A stretch of 22,992 nucleotides of DNA. Origin: JAFGMQ01 sp036733345. Lineage in GTDB: Bacteria; Desulfobacterota; DSM-4660; Desulfatiglandales; Desulfatiglandaceae. This document shows positions 6,529 to 15,469 of this stretch, one piece after another. Under the pieces are notes generated by a model. The model saw only the letters and a program-made list of their open reading frames with translations. It had not been told where the DNA came from and did not search any database. The stretch lies in the NCBI GenBank assembly GCA_036733345.1, contig DAINAR010000049.1, positions 1 through 22,992 on the forward strand, read 5' to 3'. Numbering within the stretch: position 1 is the first letter of the stretch; every line of letters begins with the position of its first letter. The position numbers and the translations under genes were made by a program.

Positions 6529-9447
6529 ATGACTATCAAACACGGTTTTCAACTGATAAAGGAACAATATATTAAGGAATATAATACTCATGCCACGCTT
6601 TTACGCCATATAAAGACAGGCGCTGAACTGCTATCCCTTTCCAACAACGATGAAAATAAGGTCTTTGGAATATCTTTCCGCACTCCACCGGCAGATTCAA
6701 CAGGGATTGCACATATTCTTGAACACTCGGTCCTTTGTGGATCGCGAAAATACCCATTAAAAGAACCCTTTGTAGAACTATTAAAGGGCTCATTAAACAC
6801 CTTTCTAAATGCTTTTACATACCCTGATAAGACCTGCTACCCCGTGGCCAGCAAAAATACTCAGGACTTTTACAACCTAATAGATGTTTATCTCGATGCC
6901 GTATTTTATCCCCGTTTGACACAATCTATATTTCAACAGGAGGGATGGCATTATGAATTGGAAAATGAGGAGAGCCCACTTTCTTTTAAAGGGGTTGTGT
7001 TTAATGAAATGAAAGGGGCCTATTCCTCCCCTGACAATGTTCTTTCCGAAAAATCTATTCAATCTCTATTTCCGGATAATTCATATGGCTTTGACTCAGG
7101 CGGCGACCCGAAAAAGATACCCGATCTTACATATGAAGAATTTATGGAGTTTCACAAAAAATACTATCATCCATCCAATGCACGTATCTGGTTTTATGGG
7201 AATGATGATCAGGATGAACGTCTGAAGCTGACGGATGAATATCTGAAAGAGTTTGATTCAATCAATGTTGATTCGATAGTTCAATTACAGCCCTCGTTTC
7301 AAAAACCAAAAAGCTGCGTTTATCCTTTTGCTGCAGGAAAAGATGATCCCTCAATGAACAAAGGAATGATAACGCTCAACTGGTTGCTGCCTGAAACCGC
7401 AGATGTTAAACGAAATCTTTCTTTTCATCTGCTTGAGTATATACTGCTGGGCATGCCCGCTTCACCTCTGCGCAAGACATTAATAGAGTCTGGTCTTGGA
7501 GAGGACCTCGCAGGTGAAGGCCTTGGAAGTGAATTGCGTCAAATCTATTTTTCCACAGGACTTAAAGGCATAAGGATAGAGAATGCTGAAAAAATCGAAA
7601 GCCTTATCCTGGATACCATGTCCAGGCTGACTCGTGAAGGAATTGATCCCTTTACAATAGAGGCTGCTCTAAACACTATAGAATTCCGATTAAGGGAAAA
7701 TAACAGCGCTTCTTTTCCGCAGGGCCTTATGCTTATGCTCCGTTCTTTAACCACCTGGCTTTATAATGGAGATCCTCTTTCCCTGCTCAGCTTTGAAAAG
7801 CCTTTGGAAAAAATCAAACAACAGATAAATTCCAATAAATCTTTTTTTGAAGAAATGATAAGTAGATATTTTCTCGCAAACCAGCACCGTACCACAATAC
7901 TTTTCAAACCTGATCCTTATCTTCGCGAAAAGGATGAAAAGTCTGAAAAGGATCTTTTGATCAGTATTAAATCAACCATGACTCAGGATGACATAAATCA
8001 TACTATTAAAAATACCCTCGAACTCAAGCGACTTCAGGAAACGCCAGACCCGCCTCAGGCCCTTTCAACCATACCCAGTCTAAGGCTTTCGGACCTTGAA
8101 CGAAAAAACCAGAAATTTCCATTGACATTAATCGAAGACAGAAATTCAAAGATATTGTTTCACGACCTTTTTACAAATGGAATTGTCTATATGGACATTG
8201 GTTTTGATCTACAGTGTCTGCCAGAAACTCACATCCCGTACATTCCTCTTTTCGGCCGCGCACTTGTAGAGATGGGGACAGACAAAGAGGATTTTGTTCA
8301 GCTTACGCAGCGAATCAGTCGTAAGACAGGCGGAATTCACCCATTATCATTTACCTCTGCTGTAAGAAATTCAAGACGCGGAGCTCAGTTTCTTTTCCTT
8401 CGTGGAAAGGCAATGCAAAGCCAGGCCCGTGAACTGACGAGTATCCTGAAAGATATTCTTCTTGGAATTCAACTGGACAACCGGGAAAGATTCAGGCAGA
8501 TGGTGATGGAGGAAAAGGCAAGAATGGAGAAACGTATAGTTCCTCAAGGACACCAGATAGTTAATCTGCGACTGCGTTCTCATTTTGGTGATGCCTACTG
8601 GGTAGCTGAACAGATAAATGGTATCAGTTATCTGTTTTTCCTGAGAAAACTCACAAGCCTCGTAGAAGAAAAATGGCCTGAAGTCCTTACTGTACTCATG
8701 CAAATCCACAAAACTCTTATCAATAAAAATACATCGGTTTTTAATATCACTCTGGATGAAAAAGGTTTTAACAATTTTCAGCCGGATTTGAATGAACTTA
8801 TTTCCGCTCTGCCTTTATTTCCATCTGAAAAACCTGATTGGCATTATAAAAATCCTGTGATCCCGGAAGCCATGACAATGCCTTCTCAAGTCAATTTCGT
8901 AGGAAAAGGAGCAGATCTTTCAAGATTTAATTATCAGTTTCATGGCTCAACATTAGTCATAACACGGTACCTGCGCAATGCATGGTTATGGGACCGAATC
9001 AGGGTTCAGGGCGGTGCTTACGGTGCCTTCTGTCTTTTTGACCGTTTAACCAATGTACTTACATTTGTATCATATCGTGACCCCAACCTTGAAAAAACAC
9101 TTAATTCCTTTGATCTCTCAGCACAATTCCTCCGTAAGTCTGATTTCAGTGACGATGAAATAGAAAAGAGTATAATAGGAGCCATCGGTGACATTGATGC
9201 ACATCTGCTTCCTGACGCAAAAGGATATACATCGATGATTCATTATCTTACTGGTAATACGGAGGAAATTCGCCAGCAGACGAGGGATGAAGTATTGTCA
9301 ACCACTTCATCACATTTCAGGGCATTTGCCGACGAGCTTGACCATGTTAGGAAAAATGGTGTCGTCAAGATCCTCGGATCTGCTGGCGCTATTGAAGAAC
9401 TTTCAAGAAAGAATCCCGGATGGATTAATGTGATTGAGGTACTTTAA
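6529..9447 (+). CDS. M16C (presequence protease-like) zinc metallopeptidase
   Basis: The 972-residue length and sequence fit the PreP/Cym1 branch of the insulinase family, large single-chain enzymes that enclose and degrade short unstructured peptides. The inverted zinc motif HILEH supplies H62, E65 and H66, and the third ligand is E160 in VVFNEMKGAYS. In the C-terminal half IRVQGGAYG places R825 and Y831, the conserved pair that helps substrate binding. No signal peptide is visible, so the enzyme is probably cytoplasmic. AAGGAG at 6511-6516 precedes the ATG with a rather long 12-nt gap. A TATAAT hexamer lies at 6469-6474 without a good -35. A terminator-like hairpin follows the gene, so it is probably transcribed alone. 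Its natural substrates are unknown. Confidence 0.93.
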   Translation: MTIKHGFQLIKEQYIKEYNTHATLLRHIKTGAELLSLSNNDENKVFGISFRTPPADSTGIAHILEHSVLCGSRKYPLKEPFVELLKGSLNTFLNAFTYPDKTCYPVASKNTQDFYNLIDVYLDAVFYPRLTQSIFQQEGWHYELENEESPLSFKGVVFNEMKGAYSSPDNVLSEKSIQSLFPDNSYGFDSGGDPKKIPDLTYEEFMEFHKKYYHPSNARIWFYGNDDQDERLKLTDEYLKEFDSINVDSIVQLQPSFQKPKSCVYPFAAGKDDPSMNKGMITLNWLLPETADVKRNLSFHLLEYILLGMPASPLRKTLIESGLGEDLAGEGLGSELRQIYFSTGLKGIRIENAEKIESLILDTMSRLTREGIDPFTIEAALNTIEFRLRENNSASFPQGLMLMLRSLTTWLYNGDPLSLLSFEKPLEKIKQQINSNKSFFEEMISRYFLANQHRTTILFKPDPYLREKDEKSEKDLLISIKSTMTQDDINHTIKNTLELKRLQETPDPPQALSTIPSLRLSDLERKNQKFPLTLIEDRNSKILFHDLFTNGIVYMDIGFDLQCLPETHIPYIPLFGRALVEMGTDKEDFVQLTQRISRKTGGIHPLSFTSAVRNSRRGAQFLFLRGKAMQSQARELTSILKDILLGIQLDNRERFRQMVMEEKARMEKRIVPQGHQIVNLRLRSHFGDAYWVAEQINGISYLFFLRKLTSLVEEKWPEVLTVLMQIHKTLINKNTSVFNITLDEKGFNNFQPDLNELISALPLFPSEKPDWHYKNPVIPEAMTMPSQVNFVGKGADLSRFNYQFHGSTLVITRYLRNAWLWDRIRVQGGAYGAFCLFDRLTNVLTFVSYRDPNLEKTLNSFDLSAQFLRKSDFSDDEIEKSIIGAIGDIDAHLLPDAKGYTSMIHYLTGNTEEIRQQTRDEVLSTTSSHFRAFADELDHVRKNGVVKILGSAGAIEELSRKNPGWINVIEVL

Positions 9448-9562
9448 TCCGCCGGCGGACGAGGGTTAATTCCCCGCCGCTTGCGGCGTTGCATTGCCTT
9501 TATAGATACCCCGCTTCTCTGCGGCGGGGTCGTTCATTTTTTTTGTGCATGGCAAGGCAATG
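9448..9562. repeat. Composite palindromic repeat, including GATACCCC copy B
   Basis: Immediately after the M16 stop comes the palindrome TCCGCCGGCGGA (9448-9459), then the stem CGCCGC-TT-GCGGCG (9475-9488). A third hairpin (9508-9530) lies inside outer arms CATTGCCT (9492-9499) and AGGCAATG (9555-9562). The stretch 9505-9537 repeats the copy at 203-234. This is a dispersed intergenic element rather than a gene. Confidence 0.6.
9508..9543 (+). terminator. Terminator-like hairpin after the M16 peptidase
   Basis: The stem ACCCCGC pairs with GCGGGGT across a short loop, with one bulge. It is followed by CGTTCA and then a run of T (9536-9544). It is the only hairpin with a T-run just downstream of this gene, about 60 bp after its stop. 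Confidence 0.5.
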
Positions 9563-9834
9563 ATTTATTTAACTTAATGATTTATTAATTTTTTATGAAG
9601 CTTCATTTGTCAACTTCCGGCTGAAATGCTATAAAACTATCGGTGTCTATGACAGGCTCAGTTGCTATTGGCGGTTTTAAAAAACCGGCATTTTATCGAC
9701 AACGGCAAGGCAATCCAGGGAACCAAATCATAATTACTATTACAAGACTATATGAATTTTGTCATCCCTGCTTTGCAGGCCAATCACGTAGTTAAACGTT
9801 TTGGTTCAGCTGCAAATAAACAGGAAATCGGTAG
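9563..9834. other. Intergenic region before the ASKHA protein
   Basis: No gene is visible. It contains a 12-bp palindrome ATGAAGCTTCAT near 9595, a CGGTTTT/AAAACCG dyad near 9675, and a fragment GTCATCCCTGCTTTGCAGG (9761-9779) of the dispersed repeat family. The closing stretch includes AGGAAA, the likely ribosome binding site of the next gene. I see no clear promoter. Confidence 0.4.
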
Positions 9835-11676
9835 ATGAACAAATATACTGTTAAATTTTTGCCACACAATATTTCAATTGATGTTGGAAAAGACACAACA
9901 ATTGCAGAAGCTGCGCAAAAGGCCGGTGTATATATTAACAATATTTGCGGTGGAGAAGGTGTATGTGGTAAATGCCGTATTCAGGTATTAAAGGGAAAGA
10001 CCAATCAAGAAAAGGAGCAGGGTTTTTTACTGGCATGCCAGACAGAGATCCAGGACAATCTTGAAATCATGATTCCACCGGAATCAAGAAATGAAGTGCT
10101 ACAGATTCTCACTAATGAAAGTACCGAAGCTTCCGAAAAGCCAGGCCTGTTGCCTCTTGCAAGAAAAATCTACATGGAACTTTCTCCTCCAGGTCTTGAA
10201 GATAATACTGCCGATACGGAACGGATCTACAGAGAATTGAAGAAAGAGATTAAGTGCAACTCCTTTTATATGCCCTTGGAATGCCTTGAAAAACTTTCTG
10301 AAAAACTCAGGAAAAATGAATGGAAAATTACAGTAACCCTATCCATTGACAAAGACCATTGCCAAATACAGAAAATCGAGCCACATAACACCACATTACG
10401 CTCATATGGTATTGCTGTTGATATCGGAACTACAACTGTTTCCTCCCAGCTTATTGAATTACGTTCAGGCAAAGTAATTGGCACGGAAGCCAGCGGCAAT
10501 CTCCAGTCAGGGTTTGGTGAAGATATAATATCAAGAATAAGTTATGCCTGTGAAAAAGATGGGATTATACCTTTGAATAGAGCCGTTGTTAACACTGTTA
10601 ATAATCAGGTCAGAAAACTGGCAGATGAGAATGACGTTTCTGTTGAGGATATTGACGCTATAGTGGCAAGCGGAAATACGACCATGAGTCATTTGCTTCT
10701 AGGTATTTCACCGTGCTCAATTCGCATGGAGCCGTATGTTCCCACTTCTTATGTGTACCCCAGGATTAATGCAGGGGATATTGGCATCGAAATCAGCAAA
10801 AATGGGATATTGGAAACCCTCCCGAGCGTTGCCGCATACGTCGGAGGAGATATAGTTGCAGGTGTTCTCTCCTGTGGAATTACAGAACATAATGAGGTCA
10901 GGGCCTTAATTGATATCGGTACAAATGGAGAAATTGCATTAGGCAACAACGAATGGATTTTAACCTGCTCGGCATCGGCCGGGCCGGCATTTGAGGGCGG
11001 CGGCACAAAGTGCGGTATGCGGGCCGTAAAAGGCGCCATTGAAAGAATAAACATGTCCGGCGGTCATCTGAAATTCACAACAATTGGCAATATAAAGCCA
11101 AGAGGAATATGTGGCTCAGGCATGATTGACGGTATTTATGAGCTTGTGAAAAACGGTATTATTAATGCAAACGGGAAATTCCAGAGAGATCTTAAGGATC
11201 AAAGGCTGACCTTTGAAGATACTATACCTCAATATATTATTGCCTGTAATGAAGAAACCGAAACTGGCAGGGCCATAGTTATAACAGAATCTGATATTGA
11301 TAATCTTATTAAAGCAAAAGCAGCGGTTTTTGCGGCATTTAAATCACTAATCGATTATGTCGGGCTGGCATTTGATGATTTGGAAGCAATATATGTGGCC
11401 GGAGGGTTTGGAAATTTCCTGAATATTCCCAAGTCCGTTGCAATAGGTCTGTTGCCTGATATACCACATCAGAAAATACATTTTGTAGGTAACAGCTCTC
11501 TTAACGGGGCGAGAATGTGCCTTTTGTCTGAATCGTCCCTTGAAAAATGCATTAATATATCAAAGTCTATGACAAATATTGAGCTTTCAAATTATCATCC
11601 CTTTGCGAATGAATATATTGCTGCCCTTTTTCTGCCTCATACTGATCTCAGACTTTTTCCTTCTGCAGACTTCTGA
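9835..11676 (+). CDS. [2Fe-2S] ferredoxin-ASKHA protein, corrinoid activation (RACo/AcsV) type
   Basis: Proteins of this build use ATP to drive reduction of inactive Co(II) corrinoid proteins, returning them to methyl transfer. Residues 1-80 are a plant-type ferredoxin domain with cluster ligands C38, C44, C47 and C68. After a linker, the ASKHA ATPase part shows DIGTTTVSS (196-204), ASGNTTMSHLL (279-288), DIGTNGEIAL (360-369), GPAFEGGG (383-390), GICGSGMID (424-432) and a C-terminal YVAGGFGNF. At 613 residues it has the usual family length. AGGAAA lies just upstream of the ATG. No corrinoid protein or methyltransferase is next to it in this window, so its partner is encoded elsewhere. Paralogues of this type are frequent in anaerobes, and the exact target cannot be told. 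Confidence 0.87.
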   Translation: MNKYTVKFLPHNISIDVGKDTTIAEAAQKAGVYINNICGGEGVCGKCRIQVLKGKTNQEKEQGFLLACQTEIQDNLEIMIPPESRNEVLQILTNESTEASEKPGLLPLARKIYMELSPPGLEDNTADTERIYRELKKEIKCNSFYMPLECLEKLSEKLRKNEWKITVTLSIDKDHCQIQKIEPHNTTLRSYGIAVDIGTTTVSSQLIELRSGKVIGTEASGNLQSGFGEDIISRISYACEKDGIIPLNRAVVNTVNNQVRKLADENDVSVEDIDAIVASGNTTMSHLLLGISPCSIRMEPYVPTSYVYPRINAGDIGIEISKNGILETLPSVAAYVGGDIVAGVLSCGITEHNEVRALIDIGTNGEIALGNNEWILTCSASAGPAFEGGGTKCGMRAVKGAIERINMSGGHLKFTTIGNIKPRGICGSGMIDGIYELVKNGIINANGKFQRDLKDQRLTFEDTIPQYIIACNEETETGRAIVITESDIDNLIKAKAAVFAAFKSLIDYVGLAFDDLEAIYVAGGFGNFLNIPKSVAIGLLPDIPHQKIHFVGNSSLNGARMCLLSESSLEKCINISKSMTNIELSNYHPFANEYIAALFLPHTDLRLFPSADF

Positions 11677-11736
11677 TTTATTTTCTTCTCTTCTGCTGAC
11701 CGGTTGCAGGGAAATACTGGCTGAACAAATTCATAT

Positions 11737-14088
11737 TCAGGAGGCCGGCGGAAAATAAAGTGAGAAAACAGTCTCTCCTGAATTATAACAATCGTCCTTT
11801 TCTTTGCAAAAGCTGCATGCGCTGATCCTTCCAGGGCATATATCGTCATCTTTAGGGATAAAACCGCATTTTGAAGACTCCATATGTATCTCAAAATTAT
11901 AACGTTCAGAAAATATTCTGGTTCGGAGAAGATCTGCCCCTTTGCCTCCGGCATTGAAATCAAAAGGGGTTTTGGAAGAGTAACTCATTGTCTGCTGAGT
12001 TACAAAGAAACCCTCGAAAATCCTTTTCTGAGCTTCTTCTGAAATTCCAATGCCATAATCGTGAACAACCAGCTCGGAACCTTCTCCCTTTTTTCGTACA
12101 ATAATCTCTATTTTCCCTTCATCCGGAGTGTTTTCGATGGCATTCTTCACCAGACAGTCAATTACCTTGTTCATTACATCAGGCGGCATTGAAAATGGCG
12201 GCGGGGTGTCAATCACTGTAATAATCTCAACCTGACGATGAGCAAAGTACGGTTTTAAAAACTCGAGCCTTTCTTTTAGAAATTCATCCAGGTGGATTAT
12301 CTTTGAATCCAGTTCTTTCGGGCCGAATAATTCCTGAATCTTTTTCCTGATTCGTTCAATTACAATTGTGCTTTTACCCTCCTCCTCAATCAGCACCTCA
12401 AGTTCATCCTGGCACTGATCCAGCAATAAAGAAAGAAGGCCATAGCTCCTAAACTCCCTGTTAAGCATTATATCTTCGACTTCGTACTGAATTTCCCTTA
12501 TTCTATCAACGTTTCTCTTTGCCATCTCCACATTGGGCTTCCAGTTCTTTTCGGATAAATCTCCCAGTTTCTTCATCAAAAGATCTAAAGAACCAGAAAG
12601 AACAGCTACTGGAGTCTTCAGCTCATGGGAAAGGTGATTTATTACTTTGTCTTTCGCCCGGTTCAGACTTTTTACCTCTTCGTATGAATTCTTCAACTCC
12701 TCATTTACACGCGCATTTTCTACAGAAAGGGCAACCGTTCCTTCTATCATAGTCAGTAAATCAACATCATCCTGGTTAAAATAACCTTGTTTTTTATTAA
12801 TAGCACATAATACACCTCTTATTTTCTCATAAGTCCTCAAAGGTAGATCAAGCATATTCCGGGAATGGAAACCTAACTGGCTGTCCACCTTTGCGTAAAA
12901 ATCCGGATCTTTTGAAGTATCAGTTACGATAACCGGTTCTCCTGTCTTTAATACCTTTGCCGCTACCCCAGCGTCCGCGGGAAAGCGCAAATTACTGGCC
13001 CGGCTTTGGGTCGCTGTGTCTTCATAAACTGCTCCAACAAAATAGAGTTCATTTTTTGCTTCATCCAGCAGAATAACAATAGAGGCTTCTGTATTTAAAA
13101 GCCGATTTACTTCACCATTAATATAAAACAATAGATCATCCAGTGAGGGATATTCTGGCAGGGCCATGCTTATACGCAATATGGCTTCATTAATACGGGA
13201 AAGCCTCTTTTCCTTGGAAATATCCCTTAAAATTGAAATCATTCCGGAGGTTTCGATTTCCGATTCAGCGTAATAGGCGGCCTTTACTGATACATCCAGC
13301 AGTCTTCCGTCCTTTGTAAGGCGTTGCGTTTCGTGCGAAAGGAGCGTCTTTTCCTTAAAAAGGCGTCTTACATTTTCAACAGTCTCCCGCTTAAGTTCTG
13401 GCGGAATAAAAGGAATAGTTTTCCCTTCGAGTTCATCAAATGTCCAACCAAAAACAGTTGTAAATTCTGAATTAATATATGTGACCCTGCCATCAATGGT
13501 AAAAACAGCAACAGGGTAGGGAACAAAGTCAAGCAGTGTCCTGTATCGTATTTCGGATTTTCTAACAGCTTCCTCTGCCTTTTTACGTTTTGTGAGATCC
13601 TGAAACGTTTCTACAGAGCCGGTTATATTTCCTTTCGCATCTATCAATGGCGCGGCTGTAAAAAAAAACCATTTCCCTGTTTCTCCCTTGTCTGGAAAAA
13701 AGACTTCCGCCTGAAATGCTCCGTCTTTTAATGCGAATTTTTTTAGTTTCCCTCTGTAATACTTTTCTACTTCTTCTACAGGCGTTCTATCTACAATAAA
13801 ATCTGCAAGAATCGGTCTCTGCTCGGGATAAAAGGCAACCCATTGATTCTGTGTGCCGATTATTTCGGATGCCGAAATACCTGTAAGGAATTCATATGCC
13901 TTGTTGCAGTGTGTTGTTATATGATCGATATCTATTACCAGCGTAGGAATTGAATTCCCATTCACAATCTGGGAGAATTTCTGTTCGCTCTCACGAAGTG
14001 CTTGCTCAACCGACTTGTGTTTTTTTGCTTCAGCCTCCAAATCCCTTACACGTTTTTCCAACTCCTGGTAGGTTGGTTTTTCAGGCAT
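11737..14088 (-). CDS. Cytoplasmic PAS-PAS-GAF sensor histidine kinase with Cys cluster
   Basis: The 783-residue kinase begins with a short coiled coil (about 5-40). Two PAS domains (about 35-165 and 180-292), a GAF domain (about 305-460), a dimerisation helix with LSHELKTP (phospho-acceptor H488) and a HATPase domain with N-box N649 and DYGIGIS at 677-683 follow. No membrane segment or receiver domain is seen, so it should sense cytosolic or diffusible signals and pass phosphate to an unlinked response regulator. The last 50 residues hold five cysteines (C741, C751, C758, C761, C767) before the final strand, an unusual addition. The start at 14088 (ATG) is preferred because GGAGG lies 8 nt upstream; the longer reading from a TTG at 14103 overlaps that site. 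No response regulator is adjacent. Confidence 0.9.
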   Translation of the reverse strand: MPEKPTYQELEKRVRDLEAEAKKHKSVEQALRESEQKFSQIVNGNSIPTLVIDIDHITTHCNKAYEFLTGISASEIIGTQNQWVAFYPEQRPILADFIVDRTPVEEVEKYYRGKLKKFALKDGAFQAEVFFPDKGETGKWFFFTAAPLIDAKGNITGSVETFQDLTKRKKAEEAVRKSEIRYRTLLDFVPYPVAVFTIDGRVTYINSEFTTVFGWTFDELEGKTIPFIPPELKRETVENVRRLFKEKTLLSHETQRLTKDGRLLDVSVKAAYYAESEIETSGMISILRDISKEKRLSRINEAILRISMALPEYPSLDDLLFYINGEVNRLLNTEASIVILLDEAKNELYFVGAVYEDTATQSRASNLRFPADAGVAAKVLKTGEPVIVTDTSKDPDFYAKVDSQLGFHSRNMLDLPLRTYEKIRGVLCAINKKQGYFNQDDVDLLTMIEGTVALSVENARVNEELKNSYEEVKSLNRAKDKVINHLSHELKTPVAVLSGSLDLLMKKLGDLSEKNWKPNVEMAKRNVDRIREIQYEVEDIMLNREFRSYGLLSLLLDQCQDELEVLIEEEGKSTIVIERIRKKIQELFGPKELDSKIIHLDEFLKERLEFLKPYFAHRQVEIITVIDTPPPFSMPPDVMNKVIDCLVKNAIENTPDEGKIEIIVRKKGEGSELVVHDYGIGISEEAQKRIFEGFFVTQQTMSYSSKTPFDFNAGGKGADLLRTRIFSERYNFEIHMESSKCGFIPKDDDICPGRISACSFCKEKDDCYNSGETVFSLYFPPAS

Positions 14089-14491
14089 TTGATTGTCCTC
14101 CAATCATGAAACAGGAGATTACATATGTTAAGACCTGTTTTGAATTTTGGGAAAAACTCTCCCTATAAGAATATCCAGTCAATTCATACACAAAAAAAAA
14201 GAAGACCTCTTTACTCAATTTACAACAGGGAAAAAACCCTGATTTAGGTGATTATCAGGATCAATATAAGGCTGCTCAAGGAGAATACTTAAATAGTTTA
14301 TAATGTAGGCTCATAATCCTAAAAAAAGCGGTAATAAAAAAATTGATAAACAGTATATTTGATTTGTTCAACAGGCGTTTACTCTTGACAAACGATAATA
14401 TGTAAAATAACAATATTAGTAATTTTGGTCTCTTGTCAAGAAAATGAGTTGGTCCCTCTTCTTTCATCCCTATCTATCTCAAAAATATGTA
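14089..14491. other. Divergent intergenic region between the kinase and dusB
   Basis: AT-rich and without a convincing gene. A small dyad CAGGG-AAAAAA-CCCTG lies at about 14227-14242. On the plus strand TTGACA (14385-14390) with a weak AACAAT at 18-bp spacing (14409-14414) is the best dusB promoter candidate. No ribosome binding site is evident for dusB. Confidence 0.35.
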
Positions 14492-15469
14492 ATGTTGAAA
14501 ATTGGTTCTTTAAAACTGGAAAATTGCCTCATAATGGCGCCTATGGCAGGAATAACCAATCTTCCCTTTCGTCTTATAGCAAAAAAGATGGGGGCAGGCC
14601 TGGTAACTACTGAAATGATAAGCGCAGCAGGACTGATCATGTCCCATAAAAGGACAGGTCAATACCTGAAAAGCGACCCGTATGAGAAACCGCTTTCAGT
14701 CCAGCTTTTTGGATCAGAACCTGCACCTATTGCCAGGGCGTGCCAGATCGCTATTGACTCCGGAGCAGATATGGTTGACATAAATATGGGATGTCCAGTT
14801 AAAAAAGTTGTTAAAACCGGAGCTGGAGGCTTCCTGTTACGCACTCCCGAAAAAATCAGAAAAATTGTTGGTGCCGTCCGAAATATCTGCACCGTACCCC
14901 TGACTGTTAAAATTCGAACCGGATGGTCTAATAATGAAAATTTTGTGCTTGAAATTGCACAAATGATAGAAGGTGAAGGAGCCGATGCTATCACAATCCA
15001 CCCGCGATTTGTTACTCAGGGCTTCTCCGGTTCTGCGGACTGGTCAATAATATCGATGTTGAAAGATGCCTTGAACATACCCGTGATTGGAAGTGGAGAT
15101 ATAGTTACTCCAAATCTTGCCCTCCAAATGAAAAGACGTTCCGGATGTGATGGTATTATGATAGGCAGAGGAGCTATTGGAAATCCATGGATTTTTCAGC
15201 AAATCCAGGATCTTGAAAGATCATCTGAATACAATTACCCCACTTTAACAGATAGAAAGTCTTTGATACTCGAGCATTTTATTCTTTTAACACGTTTTAT
15301 GGGTGAAATCGTGGCATCCAGGATGATGAGAAACCTTCTTATCTGGTATACAAAGGGCCTCCCGAACAGCTGCAGTTTCCGGAGGTCTTTCACCAGTATT
15401 TTTGATTATAAATCTCTGGTATTGTCTTTGGACAATTATTTTTTATCAATTAGCGAAGGAAAAGGATGA
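14492..15469 (+). CDS. dusB: tRNA-dihydrouridine synthase (DusB-like)
   Basis: This FMN enzyme reduces uridines in the tRNA D-loop to dihydrouridine. The N-terminus IGSLKLENCLIMAPMAGIT lines up with the start of E. coli DusB, which favours the ATG at 14492 (325 residues) over the in-frame ATG at 14444; neither has a clear ribosome binding site. DINMGCPVKKV carries the catalytic cysteine C101, and the FMN phosphate-binding region GSGDI...GIMIGRGAIGNPW is intact. The gene overlaps the next by four bases (ATGA), so the two are translationally coupled. A dus gene often opens an operon in proteobacteria, and its link to the isoprenoid gene downstream may be only transcriptional. Confidence 0.93.
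   Translation: MLKIGSLKLENCLIMAPMAGITNLPFRLIAKKMGAGLVTTEMISAAGLIMSHKRTGQYLKSDPYEKPLSVQLFGSEPAPIARACQIAIDSGADMVDINMGCPVKKVVKTGAGGFLLRTPEKIRKIVGAVRNICTVPLTVKIRTGWSNNENFVLEIAQMIEGEGADAITIHPRFVTQGFSGSADWSIISMLKDALNIPVIGSGDIVTPNLALQMKRRSGCDGIMIGRGAIGNPWIFQQIQDLERSSEYNYPTLTDRKSLILEHFILLTRFMGEIVASRMMRNLLIWYTKGLPNSCSFRRSFTSIFDYKSLVLSLDNYFLSISEGKG

Noticed and set aside
9660..9700. Terminator formed by CGGTTTT/AAAACCG near 9675
   Set aside because: The stem is A/T-dominated with almost no loop and lacks a following T-run; the hairpin at 9508-9530 is a much better candidate.
14444..14491. Longer DusB start at the ATG of 14444
   Set aside because: The extra 16 residues have no counterpart in the DusB family, which begins at the IGxxxLxN segment, and no ribosome binding site supports the upstream ATG.
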